Assembly: GCA_003518245.1 (NCBI GenBank)
Contig: DOZA01000016.1
Span: 1 to 6,841 of the forward strand
DNA: 6,841 bases
Origin: Bacteroidales bacterium
Lineage (GTDB): Bacteria; Bacteroidota; Bacteroidia; Bacteroidales; VadinHA17
Direction of reading: 5' to 3'
Shown: positions 1 to 6,643 of the stretch, piece after piece
Numbering within the stretch: the stretch's first letter is position 1
How the letters are laid out: every line of letters begins with the position of its first letter
The notes under the pieces: generated by a model
What the model was told of the DNA's origin: nothing
What the model saw: the letters and a program-made list of their open reading frames with translations, nothing else
Databases searched by the model: none
Made by a program: the position numbers and the translations under genes

Positions 1-521
1 GTAAAGCTGGTATCATTACTGAATGTAAACCTGTTGCTTGTTGTTTTCCATGTTACACTATTTGAGCTGTAAATTATTTTATCCCTGATGAGTCCATCCG
101 CTGCATTGATAAATGAACTGATATCGCTTATCCTCGAGTTTGTTTGATTGGAAAGATTTACGAGGCCTTCAAGCCAGAGATTGAATTTTTCAATATCTAT
201 ATCATAGTTAATAAAGACCATCATAGTTTCTATATAATCAATGAAGTGTGGTACTGCTCTCAGCCTTTTACTCTCAATACTCATTGATGCCGAGACAATA
301 AGTTGTTTCGACTTATGGTCAATAAGAGTACTATCCCATGCAGTAACAAAGCTGTTCAGCATTGCTGTTTGTTCCTCATGGAGATTAGGACCCATGAAAG
401 TGATTAATTCACTGCTGAATGAATCTGTATCACCCGAGAATGACGATCTTGTCTGGGCACAGGCATTGTAATTAAACACCAGGTAGTAAATGAGAGTTAC
501 TATGTATAAAGATTGTTTCAT
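1..521 (-). CDS. Secreted protein of unknown function, N-terminal 173 residues (cut by left window edge)
   Basis: An open frame starts at 521 (ATG) and stays open to position 1 with no stop, giving at least 173 residues. The start overlaps the tpiA stop as ATGA, which fixes it well. The protein begins [16 protein letters not shown], a basic start followed by a hydrophobic stretch, then N-A-C-A-Q at residues 19-23. This fits a Sec signal peptide cut after Ala22; Cys21 lacks a good lipobox, so a lipoprotein is less likely. The mature part is mixed, soluble-looking sequence with regularly spaced Trp and aromatic residues (AWDSTL near 62, [10 protein letters not shown] near 90, FNLWLEGL near 113). 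I do not recognise a named domain. It vaguely recalls very large uncharacterised exported proteins of Bacteroidales, but that is memory, not a match. A plus-strand frame opposite it (241-471) has no start context and is taken as a shadow. Existence is well supported; function is unknown. Confidence 0.8.
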   Translation of the reverse strand, partial: MKQSLYIVTLIYYLVFNYNACAQTRSSFSGDTDSFSSELITFMGPNLHEEQTAMLNSFVTAWDSTLIDHKSKQLIVSASMSIESKRLRAVPHFIDYIETMMVFINYDIDIEKFNLWLEGLVNLSNQTNSRISDISSFINAADGLIRDKIIYSSNSVTWKTTSNRFTFSNDTSF

Positions 522-1282
522 TTACCCTTAAAGGATTCAATTATTTTACAGAAGTCATCTTCTTTCAATGAAGCTCCTCCTATCAGCCCTCCATCGACAT
601 CATTCATTGAAAACAGTTCAGATGAATTAGAGGGCTTACAGCTTCCTCCATATAGTATTACAGTCTTATCTGATTGTTCTTTACCATACATTTTTTCTAT
701 GACCGAACGTATGAAAAAATGCATTTCCTGTGCCTGCGCCGAGCTTGCTGTTACACCTGTACCAATGGCCCAAACAGGCTCGTATGCAATAATTATATTC
801 CTGAAATCACTTAAGGAGATACCCGAAAAGGCCTTCTCAATCTGAGCTTTAACAACTTCGTAATATTCTCCTTTTTCTCTTTCACTAAGTACTTCACCAC
901 AGCAGAAAATAACTTTGAGATCATTATTAAGTGCAATAATTATTTTTTCATTGAGCAGCTCATCATTTTCATTATAATAACTTCTTCTCTCGCTATGTCC
1001 AATAATAACATATTGGGCACCAGTTGATTTTATCATTTTTGCAGATATTTCACCTGTATAAGCACCTGAGTCCATATTCGAACAGTTCTGAGCACCTGCA
1101 TATATATTATCAGCCTTAAACAAAGTGGTAATATGTGCGAGATGAATAAAAGGTGTACATAGTATTACTTCTACACCTGATTCATTTTTCTGCATGAAAT
1201 TATCCACTGCTTTTGCGAGTGAAAGTCCCTCCTGGAGGTTCATATTCATTTTCCAGTTGCCTGCAACAATTTTTCTTCTCAT
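518..1282 (-). CDS. tpiA: Triose-phosphate isomerase
   Basis: This cytoplasmic glycolytic enzyme interconverts dihydroxyacetone phosphate and glyceraldehyde 3-phosphate. At 254 residues it is full length for the family. All catalytic landmarks are present: AGNWKMN at 7-13 with Asn9 and the catalytic Lys11; IIGHSERR at 93-100 with the electrophilic His96; [11 protein letters not shown] at 166-176 with the catalytic base Glu168 and flexible loop 6 (WAIGTG); and the phosphate-binding YGGS (211-214) and GGLIGGASL (231-239). The YGGSCKP form, with Cys where many bacteria have Val, is usual in Bacteroidota. The start ATG overlaps the stop of the upstream DoxX-like gene, and its own TGA overlaps the ATG of the next gene, so it is a middle gene of the minus-strand operon and probably translated by coupling. 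Placing a glycolytic gene behind a DoxX-like membrane protein gene is a recurrent Bacteroidota arrangement (from memory). Confidence 0.98.
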   Translation of the reverse strand: MRRKIVAGNWKMNMNLQEGLSLAKAVDNFMQKNESGVEVILCTPFIHLAHITTLFKADNIYAGAQNCSNMDSGAYTGEISAKMIKSTGAQYVIIGHSERRSYYNENDELLNEKIIIALNNDLKVIFCCGEVLSEREKGEYYEVVKAQIEKAFSGISLSDFRNIIIAYEPVWAIGTGVTASSAQAQEMHFFIRSVIEKMYGKEQSDKTVILYGGSCKPSNSSELFSMNDVDGGLIGGASLKEDDFCKIIESFKGK

Positions 1283-2508
1283 AATATTTTAATTGACTTT
1301 TTAAGTTTACGTAATATTAAGTTGGTAATATATGATAAAAGCAAAATACTTGCCAGAACAGATATGAGTATTATTTTTCCATTATTCTTGTTAGAAGATG
1401 ATGAGTTAATAAATATTTCTATCAATTTCTCTTTGTCTGGCATATCCCTGCCTGCCCATTTTTTTATTATAGTACCTTCACTTATAGCCATAAAACCGGG
1501 GTTTGAACGAATAATGGTTTTCATGGTTGTTTCATCAACAAAGAGTATATTTAAATCCGGTGAATAATCAATGAGCATTTCAGGTGATGAAGAGGTAAGT
1601 ATATAAAACCCGATACCTTCGTCCTGGCAGTCCAGACCTGTTTCAATTGCCTTTTTTATGAGTTCCTGATCGGCCTCAGATATTTTAATGCTTAACATAA
1701 AAAGACTGTAACCGGGATCACTCAGGATTACATCGGTAAGGTCTTGCCCTTCTGGAGTTATAAGGTTGAAATCATAGATTGGAGGTTTATACCCTTCTTT
1801 TATCAGCTTTGTTTTTGAATCGATGAAAAACCATGTTGTATCATCCGAAGGGTAATTTTCAAGGGTAAAATCTTGCTGTACACTGTCTTTTTCGTATATC
1901 AATGTGGTCTCGTATTCATCTACCGGGGCCCCTTCCGGTATTATCATTTTTTCGGGGATATTTGTTCCTGTTTTATAGGGTCTGAAATCAACAACCGGAA
2001 GGTGCCTGTAATTATACTGGATAAAAAGCACGAAAATAGCTGTCATAATAAATATTGCTACCCATTCGCCTGGAGGCTCTGAAAGTTTATTATATTTCTT
2101 CCTGTTAATAAAGACTATGATAACAAATACGGAAATAATGATATTCTTATAAAATGTCTGCCAGTTGGTAAGATGTACAGCGTCGCCAAAGCAACCACAA
2201 TCAGCCACTGGATTTTCAAGGGCAAGATAAAGTGTAAGGGGTGTAAAACCAATCATAAAAAGCAATAATCCCCAGGCTGCTATTCTCATCCTTATACCGG
2301 TAAGAATGGCAAAACCGATAATGGACTCGGATGCACAGAGTATTACTCCCAAGACATAGGCCAGGGGATCAAGGGCCTCAATATGAAATGCAGTAAAATA
2401 ATCCACAAATTTGTACATTGAACCCATTGGATCGATACCTTTTACCAGTCCTGAAAAAATAAATACAAAACCTGCAATATAACGGCTGAGGTTTTTAAGA
2501 TTGATCAT
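1279..2508 (-). CDS. DoxX/MauE-like membrane protein with extracytoplasmic thioredoxin-like domain
   Basis: A 409-residue integral membrane protein. Residues 1-135 look like the four-helix DoxX/MauE domain: helices at about 8-24, 48-68, 72-96 and 119-134, the early [12 protein letters not shown] motif, and the loop DCGCFGD at 103-109 with Cys104 and Cys106. A fifth helix (about 150-164) leads to a domain of some 210 residues (165-375), followed by a last helix (378-398) and a basic tail RKLKK. Positive-inside reasoning puts the DCGC loop and the large domain outside the cytoplasm. The end of that domain ([20 protein letters not shown], then IIKKW) resembles the C-terminal half of a thioredoxin fold. 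No CxxC is present; its only Cys is Cys294. I believe the family is annotated as DoxX or BT_3928 family. A redox role is inferred from MauE-like cysteines; the partner is unknown. The start is set by the ATGA overlap with tmk. Confidence 0.85.
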   Translation of the reverse strand: MINLKNLSRYIAGFVFIFSGLVKGIDPMGSMYKFVDYFTAFHIEALDPLAYVLGVILCASESIIGFAILTGIRMRIAAWGLLLFMIGFTPLTLYLALENPVADCGCFGDAVHLTNWQTFYKNIIISVFVIIVFINRKKYNKLSEPPGEWVAIFIMTAIFVLFIQYNYRHLPVVDFRPYKTGTNIPEKMIIPEGAPVDEYETTLIYEKDSVQQDFTLENYPSDDTTWFFIDSKTKLIKEGYKPPIYDFNLITPEGQDLTDVILSDPGYSLFMLSIKISEADQELIKKAIETGLDCQDEGIGFYILTSSSPEMLIDYSPDLNILFVDETTMKTIIRSNPGFMAISEGTIIKKWAGRDMPDKEKLIEIFINSSSSNKNNGKIILISVLASILLLSYITNLILRKLKKSIKIL

Positions 2509-3194
2509 GCTATTATATGATTTTTATGTAAGAGATTAATTATTCTCTGAAATACTTCATCAGGTGGTAATATGGTTGTTGGGCTTTGTGAACAATCAAT
2601 TATTTGAAGGGTTTTATCATTTTCAGCTGTATCTATATATACCTGACGGACCTTTTTTTGAAACTCCAGATTACTCTCATGGATATCCATATTGCCATTA
2701 AGGTAGTTACGGTCTAGTCCTGATCTGCTGTTTTTCAGTTTACTTGCAGTAAATTCAAATGGAACATCAAGAAAGATATTTAATGCCGGGACAGGTATGG
2801 CAAAGTGCTTGAATTCCAGGTTATAAATCCAGTTTTTAAGATCTTCTCTTTCCTTCTTATTATTGATTTTAGCACACTGGTATGCTATATTGGAGTAGAC
2901 ATAACGGTCAAGAAGAACGTATTTATTTTCTCCAAGCCATGAATATATCTTTTCTGATATATCCTTCCTGTCACCTGCATACAGCATAGCTACAAGGTAA
3001 GGATCTACCTCGTTAGCCTGCCCATATTCACCTCTGAGAAAGCGTGATATAAGTTCACCAAAATAAGGGGCATTTGTTCGGGGGAAATGAATAAACTCAT
3101 AACTAAGTCCGTTTTCAGTAAAATAATTCCTGAGATTATTTATTTGAGTTGATTTACCTGAACCGTCAAGTCCTTCTATTACTATCAGTTTCAT
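2505..3194 (-). CDS. tmk: Thymidylate (dTMP) kinase
   Basis: This cytoplasmic P-loop kinase phosphorylates dTMP to dTDP with ATP, a step needed for dTTP supply. It has 229 residues, slightly longer than the usual 205-215. The Walker A loop EGLDGSGKST lies at 7-16 (Lys14). The dTMP-binding part is represented by FPR at 37-39 and the DRYVYSNIAYQCAK block at 96-109, with the DRY motif at 96-98. A basic lid-like stretch (SRSGLDRNYLNG, 156-167) is followed by DIHE (170-173), typical of the Bacteroidota form of the enzyme. The start puts the P-loop at the expected distance from the N-terminus, and no better start is seen. It is the first gene of the minus-strand operon, divergent from folP, and its TGA overlaps the ATG of the DoxX-like gene. 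A few Bacteroidota kinases of this type are labelled only as dTMP kinase-like, so strict substrate choice is inferred. Confidence 0.93.
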   Translation of the reverse strand: MKLIVIEGLDGSGKSTQINNLRNYFTENGLSYEFIHFPRTNAPYFGELISRFLRGEYGQANEVDPYLVAMLYAGDRKDISEKIYSWLGENKYVLLDRYVYSNIAYQCAKINNKKEREDLKNWIYNLEFKHFAIPVPALNIFLDVPFEFTASKLKNSRSGLDRNYLNGNMDIHESNLEFQKKVRQVYIDTAENDKTLQIIDCSQSPTTILPPDEVFQRIINLLHKNHIIA

Positions 3195-3221
3195 ATTACC
3201 ACGGTTTCTTTTTAATAGCTA

Positions 3222-3229
3222 CAAATATA
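3222..3229 (-). promoter_or_regulatory. Candidate -7 box of the tmk operon promoter
   Basis: Read on the minus strand these bases are TATATTTG, a perfect match to the Bacteroidota -7 consensus TAnnTTTG. A start of transcription about 7 nt further on would give a leader of roughly 20 nt before the tmk ATG. I find no convincing TTTG-type -33 element at the expected distance, so the assignment rests on the -7 box and position alone. Confidence 0.4.
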
Positions 3230-3348
3230 ATAAGTAAAGCATATTTCTCTCGGGGATACATATAAAAAAACTAACAGTAAAAGAATAAATATCAACGTGT
3301 ATCCATGCTGAATCTAAATTCAAATATGCAAATTAGGAAGTAATGGGT

Positions 3349-3356
3349 TATTTTTG
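3349..3356 (+). promoter_or_regulatory. Candidate -7 box of the folP promoter
   Basis: The bases TATTTTTG match the Bacteroidota -7 consensus TAnnTTTG exactly. Transcription would start near 3363, leaving a leader of about 25 nt before folP. No clear -33 TTTG is found 19-21 nt upstream. The position is right, but a short box in AT-rich DNA can arise by chance. Confidence 0.4.
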
Positions 3357-3388
3357 GCTGTTGGATTATATTAATAATAAATGCAAAG

Positions 3389-4234
3389 ATGAGGACCATC
3401 TATAAAAAAATCAATATCAGGGGTGAATTATATGACCTTTCCACTACCAGGATAATGGGGGTTATTAATGTTACCCCTGACTCGTTTTATTCTGGCAGCA
3501 GGATTGGTTCTGATGCTGAAATAATAAAATGTGTTGAGGAAATGCTTGATGCTGGTGCAGATATATTGGATATAGGAGGATATTCATCTCGCCCAGGTGC
3601 TGATCATATAAAAGAAGAGGAAGAGCTTGAAAGAATTATCCGTGCCCTTAAGATTATAAGGAAAAGATTTCCCCCGGCCGTTATTTCTCTTGATACATTC
3701 CGGTCGAATGTAGCAGATATCGGAATCAGAAATTTTGGTGTTGATATGGTGAATGATATTTCTGCCGGATCAATAGATAAGGAGATGTTCAACGTTATTG
3801 AGAAACATAATGTTCCGTATGTCCTGATGCACATGAAAGGTAATCCACAGAACATGCAATTAAATCCAGTTTATAATGACCTGTTACCAGATATCATAAA
3901 ATGGTTTTCTGAGAAAAAACAGGAGCTTGTCCTTAGGGGTGTACGTGATATTATTATTGACCCTGGTTTTGGTTTCGGGAAGAAAATTGAGCATAATTTC
4001 GAACTTCTAAATAAACTGGAAAGATTTGATATCCTTGGATTACCTGTACTGGTAGGATTATCGAGGAAATCTATGATCTGGAAAACATTGAATATAAGCC
4101 CTGAAGAAAGCCTTATCGGTACTGTCGTTCTGAATACGATTGCACTTTTAAAAAATGTTTCAATACTTCGTGTTCATGATGTGCCTGAAGCGGTACAGGC
4201 TGTTAAACTAGTAAGTCAACTAAAAAGTATCTGA
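3389..4234 (+). CDS. folP: Dihydropteroate synthase
   Basis: This cytoplasmic folate-pathway enzyme condenses 4-aminobenzoate with hydroxymethyl-dihydropterin diphosphate to make dihydropteroate, and is the target of sulfonamides. At 281 residues it is full length. The TIM-barrel motifs appear in order: MGVINVTPDSF at 23-33 (Asn27 for metal/diphosphate binding), DIGGYSSRPGA at 61-71 (the mobile loop that shapes sulfonamide binding), SLDT at 100-103 (Asp102), VNDISAG at 121-127 (Asn122), DPGFGFGK at 191-198 (Asp191), GLSRKS at 223-228 (Lys227) and RVHD at 261-264 (His263). The ATG at 3389 is chosen because the frame upstream has no ATG before an in-frame TAA at 3341. It heads the plus-strand group, 52 nt before cdaA, a pairing common in Bacteroidota. 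No sulfonamide-resistance insertion is visible in the loop. Confidence 0.97.
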   Translation: MRTIYKKINIRGELYDLSTTRIMGVINVTPDSFYSGSRIGSDAEIIKCVEEMLDAGADILDIGGYSSRPGADHIKEEEELERIIRALKIIRKRFPPAVISLDTFRSNVADIGIRNFGVDMVNDISAGSIDKEMFNVIEKHNVPYVLMHMKGNPQNMQLNPVYNDLLPDIIKWFSEKKQELVLRGVRDIIIDPGFGFGKKIEHNFELLNKLERFDILGLPVLVGLSRKSMIWKTLNISPEESLIGTVVLNTIALLKNVSILRVHDVPEAVQAVKLVSQLKSI

Positions 4235-4254
4235 ATAAATTCACATATATTTTT

Positions 4255-4262
4255 TACATTTG
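4255..4262 (+). promoter_or_regulatory. Candidate internal -7 box ahead of cdaA
   Basis: TACATTTG in the folP-cdaA gap matches TAnnTTTG exactly, about 25 nt before the cdaA ATG; the predicted leader would be about 18 nt. If real, cdaA can be transcribed apart from folP. No -33 element is obvious, and no hairpin terminator separates the two genes, so read-through from folP also remains likely. Confidence 0.33.
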
Positions 4263-4286
4263 TTTGAAAGACACTAAACATAAGTT

Positions 4287-5060
4287 ATGCCACCTATTAG
4301 TATTTTAGATATAATTGATATTATCCTTGTGGCTTTTATCCTTTACCAGTTATATCGTTTAATCCGCGGAACAGCTGCTATTACCATTTTTATGGGCATA
4401 TTCATAGTTTACCTTTTCTGGAAAGTCGTTGAACTATTACAGATGGAACTTATTAGTTCGATTATGGCCGCGGTTTTTGGTGGAGGTGTTATTATATTAA
4501 TTATTGTTTTTCAGCAGGAGATCCGGCGCTTTCTCCTTATGATAGGTAGCCGTTATATGGGAGGCGGTAATTCCTCATTAGAAAGGTTTTTTAGTGGAGG
4601 TACTGTTGCCTTGCGACAGAAACAGACTGATATAGAAGAGATTGTAAGGGGAGTAGAGTGGATGGTTGATTCAAAGCTGGGAGCTATTATAGTTATTGCA
4701 AGAAGAAGTACTCTTGAATTATATTCGGAAGGAGGAGAAGTTTTAAATGCCAGGGTAAGTGCTGAGCTGTTAAAGAGTATATTTTATAAAGGCAGTCCTC
4801 TTCATGATGGTGCGGTACTTATCGAATCAGGAAGGGTTTATGCTGCCAGGTGCCCCCTGCCTGCTACCGATAATCCTAACCTGCCTCCCCGTTTCGGTAT
4901 GCGTCACAGGGCAGCAATAGGCATCAGTGAACTTACAGACAGCATTGTAATCGTTATTTCCGAGGAAAGAGGCAAAATATCACTGGCCCAGTTTGGTGAG
5001 GTAGATGAGAATATTAAACCAAATGACCTTAGAAAAATTTTAACTGAAGAACTAATTTAA
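4287..5060 (+). CDS. cdaA: Diadenylate cyclase, CdaA/DacA type (c-di-AMP synthase)
   Basis: This membrane-anchored enzyme condenses two ATP into the second messenger cyclic di-AMP, which in other bacteria controls potassium and osmolyte transport and envelope homeostasis. At 257 residues it fits the CdaA class (about 250-280). Three hydrophobic helices occupy roughly 7-25, 29-48 and 55-76, followed by the cytoplasmic DAC (DisA_N) domain from about 95 to 235. Both catalytic signatures are intact: PLHDGAVLI with Asp174-Gly175-Ala176, and [12 protein letters not shown] with Arg206-His207-Arg208. The N-terminal YRLIRGTAA and FQQEIRR segments are typical of CdaA. It lies 52 nt after folP. Its usual Firmicutes partners, cdaR (YbbR domains) and glmM, do not follow; the next gene, 14 nt on, is a sulfatase. 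The start places the first helix right at the N-terminus, as expected. Confidence 0.96.
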   Translation: MPPISILDIIDIILVAFILYQLYRLIRGTAAITIFMGIFIVYLFWKVVELLQMELISSIMAAVFGGGVIILIIVFQQEIRRFLLMIGSRYMGGGNSSLERFFSGGTVALRQKQTDIEEIVRGVEWMVDSKLGAIIVIARRSTLELYSEGGEVLNARVSAELLKSIFYKGSPLHDGAVLIESGRVYAARCPLPATDNPNLPPRFGMRHRAAIGISELTDSIVIVISEERGKISLAQFGEVDENIKPNDLRKILTEELI

Positions 5061-5074
5061 TACCGGGAAGCAAT

Positions 5075-6631
5075 ATGAAAAAACTGAAGAAATTAACTGT
5101 TTTACTTATTCCCATTATGCTTATATCATGCAGCAGCAGGAATACCAGGCCCAATATTATTTTTATAATGACAGACGATCATGCCCGGCAAGCGATAAGT
5201 GCTTATGGATCGTACAGGAATGAAACTCCTAATATTGACAGGCTTGCAAATGAGGGAATGCTTTTCAGCAATGCGTATGTAACTAATTCTATTTGTGCTC
5301 CCAGCAGGGCAGTTATACTAACAGGCAAGCATAGTCATATTAATGGAAAAATTGATAATTCGGGTGCTAAATTTGACAGTACACAGGTTACTTTTCCTAA
5401 ATTATTGCAGGGTGCAGGATACCAGACTGCAATGATAGGTAAGTGGCATCTGAGATCACAACCGACAGGATTTGATTACTGGAGGGTATTGCCCGGCCAG
5501 GGTCACTACTATAACCCTGATTTTCTGAGCCCTGATGGAAGAGAGAGAATCGAAGGATACGTTACGGATATAATAACTGATATGGCACTGGCGTGGCTGG
5601 ATGAACGTGATAAGGAAAAACCATTTCTTCTGATGTACCATCATAAGGCCCCGCACCGTGAGTGGGAACCTGCCATCAGGCATTATAAAGAGTTCATAAA
5701 TAAAAAGTTTGATGAACCGGAATCATTATTTGATGATTACAATGGCCGGGGTACAGCTGCAAAAACAGCCGAGATGTCTATACTTGACCATATGAATATG
5801 GCAGGTGATATTAAAATACATCCTGATATATTAACCGAACTGGGTATTGAACCAAAGAGCAACTGGGACTTCAGGGCTTTAACAAGCAAATTAGAAAGGT
5901 ATACTGATGAACAGAAAGCTGCCTGGAAGGAAGTATATGGTAAGATGAACAATAAATTCAAAGAGGAATATCCAGGTATGGACAAGGATGATCTTATGAA
6001 GTTCAAATACCAGAGGTATATGCAGGATTACCTAGCCTGTATTGCTGCGGTTGATGAAAACGTAGGTCGGCTTCTGGATTATCTGGAGGATAATGACCTG
6101 GCTGATAATACCATAGTAGTATATACCTCCGACCAGGGTTTTTACCTTGGCGAGCATGGCTGGTTTGATAAACGGTTTATGTACGAGGAATCAATGAGTA
6201 CGCCTTTAATAATAAGATGGCCACGTGTGGTAGAACAAGGTAGCAGATCGGATAAGTTAGTACAGAACCTGGATTTTGCAGAAACATTTCTTGATGCTGC
6301 AGGTGTAGACCAACCGGAAGAAATGCAGGGAGAGAGCCTCATGCCAATTTTAAAGAATCAGGATATTGAATGGAGGGATGCTTTATATTACCATTATTAC
6401 GAGTACCCGGCTGTGCATATGGTTAAAAAGCATTATGGTATAAAAACTGACAGATATAAGCTTATACATTTCTATGATGATGTTGATGAATGGGAATTGT
6501 ATGATCTTGAGAAGGATCAGCATGAAATGAATAATGTAATTAACAATCCTGAATACAAAGATGTTAAAGAAAAGCTTGAAAAGCGTCTCCGGGAATTGAG
6601 GGTGTACTATAAGGATACCGGGGAGGAATAA
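5075..6631 (+). CDS. Family S1 sulfatase, predicted lipoprotein
   Basis: An exported sulfate-ester hydrolase of 518 residues. The N-terminus ([11 protein letters not shown]) ends in the lipobox L-I-S-C at 16-19, so Cys19 should be lipidated; no acidic export signal follows, so surface display is not indicated. The active-site signature is CAPSR at 74-78, where Cys74 must be converted to formylglycine by a maturase not in this window. Metal and sulfate ligands are visible: TDDH at 33-36 (Asp34, Asp35), GKWH at 122-125 (Lys123, His125), HHKAPH at 189-194 (His194), TSDQG at 351-355 (Asp353, Gln354), and Lys366. Residues 205-310 form a charged, probably helical insert. The C-terminus, from about 455, looks like DUF4976. 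The [13 protein letters not shown] block resembles SulfAtlas S1_11-like glycan sulfatases, but the substrate cannot be read from sequence. GGGAAG sits 6 nt before the ATG, a weak ribosome site. It probably shares a transcript with cdaA. Confidence 0.93.
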   Translation: MKKLKKLTVLLIPIMLISCSSRNTRPNIIFIMTDDHARQAISAYGSYRNETPNIDRLANEGMLFSNAYVTNSICAPSRAVILTGKHSHINGKIDNSGAKFDSTQVTFPKLLQGAGYQTAMIGKWHLRSQPTGFDYWRVLPGQGHYYNPDFLSPDGRERIEGYVTDIITDMALAWLDERDKEKPFLLMYHHKAPHREWEPAIRHYKEFINKKFDEPESLFDDYNGRGTAAKTAEMSILDHMNMAGDIKIHPDILTELGIEPKSNWDFRALTSKLERYTDEQKAAWKEVYGKMNNKFKEEYPGMDKDDLMKFKYQRYMQDYLACIAAVDENVGRLLDYLEDNDLADNTIVVYTSDQGFYLGEHGWFDKRFMYEESMSTPLIIRWPRVVEQGSRSDKLVQNLDFAETFLDAAGVDQPEEMQGESLMPILKNQDIEWRDALYYHYYEYPAVHMVKKHYGIKTDRYKLIHFYDDVDEWELYDLEKDQHEMNNVINNPEYKDVKEKLEKRLRELRVYYKDTGEE

Positions 6632-6643
6632 AGATTAGTTAAC

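Larger units (their letters stand above)
3195..3388. other. Divergent intergenic region between tmk and folP
   Basis: These 194 bases separate two genes transcribed away from each other and must hold both promoters. They are very AT-rich, with an A7 run near 3264-3270. I see one candidate -7 box for each direction (3222-3229 minus, 3349-3356 plus) and a 7-bp inverted repeat, GGATACA at 3254-3260 and TGTATCC at 3298-3304. No small gene of convincing length, structured RNA or terminator is evident. Confidence 0.7.

Noticed and set aside
241..471. Plus-strand open frame of 76 codons near the left edge
   Set aside because: It lies wholly opposite the signal-peptide-bearing minus-strand gene, has no family resemblance and no start context. 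The minus frame is longer, open to the edge and coupled to tpiA.
513..845. Plus-strand open frame of 110 codons
   Set aside because: It is the antisense of tpiA, whose catalytic motifs leave no doubt about the coding strand.
1147..1170. Cys in the YGGSCKP motif and other small departures in tpiA as signs of an unusual isomerase
   Set aside because: The Cys form is common in Bacteroidota isomerases, and the catalytic Lys, His and Glu are all intact.
3604..3855. Minus-strand open frame inside folP
   Set aside because: It runs antisense to conserved folP motifs and shows no protein-like features.
4246..4256. T-rich run after folP as an intrinsic terminator
   Set aside because: No GC-rich hairpin precedes the T-run, so there is no basis for calling termination between folP and cdaA.
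5687..6004. Charged insert in the sulfatase (about residues 205-310) as a foreign domain
   Set aside because: Comparable inserts before the [12 protein letters not shown] helix occur in related S1 glycan sulfatases as I remember them, so it appears normal for the subfamily.
5456..6342. Three minus-strand open frames inside the sulfatase
   Set aside because: All are antisense to a full-length sulfatase with an intact active site; none has a recognisable domain or start context.
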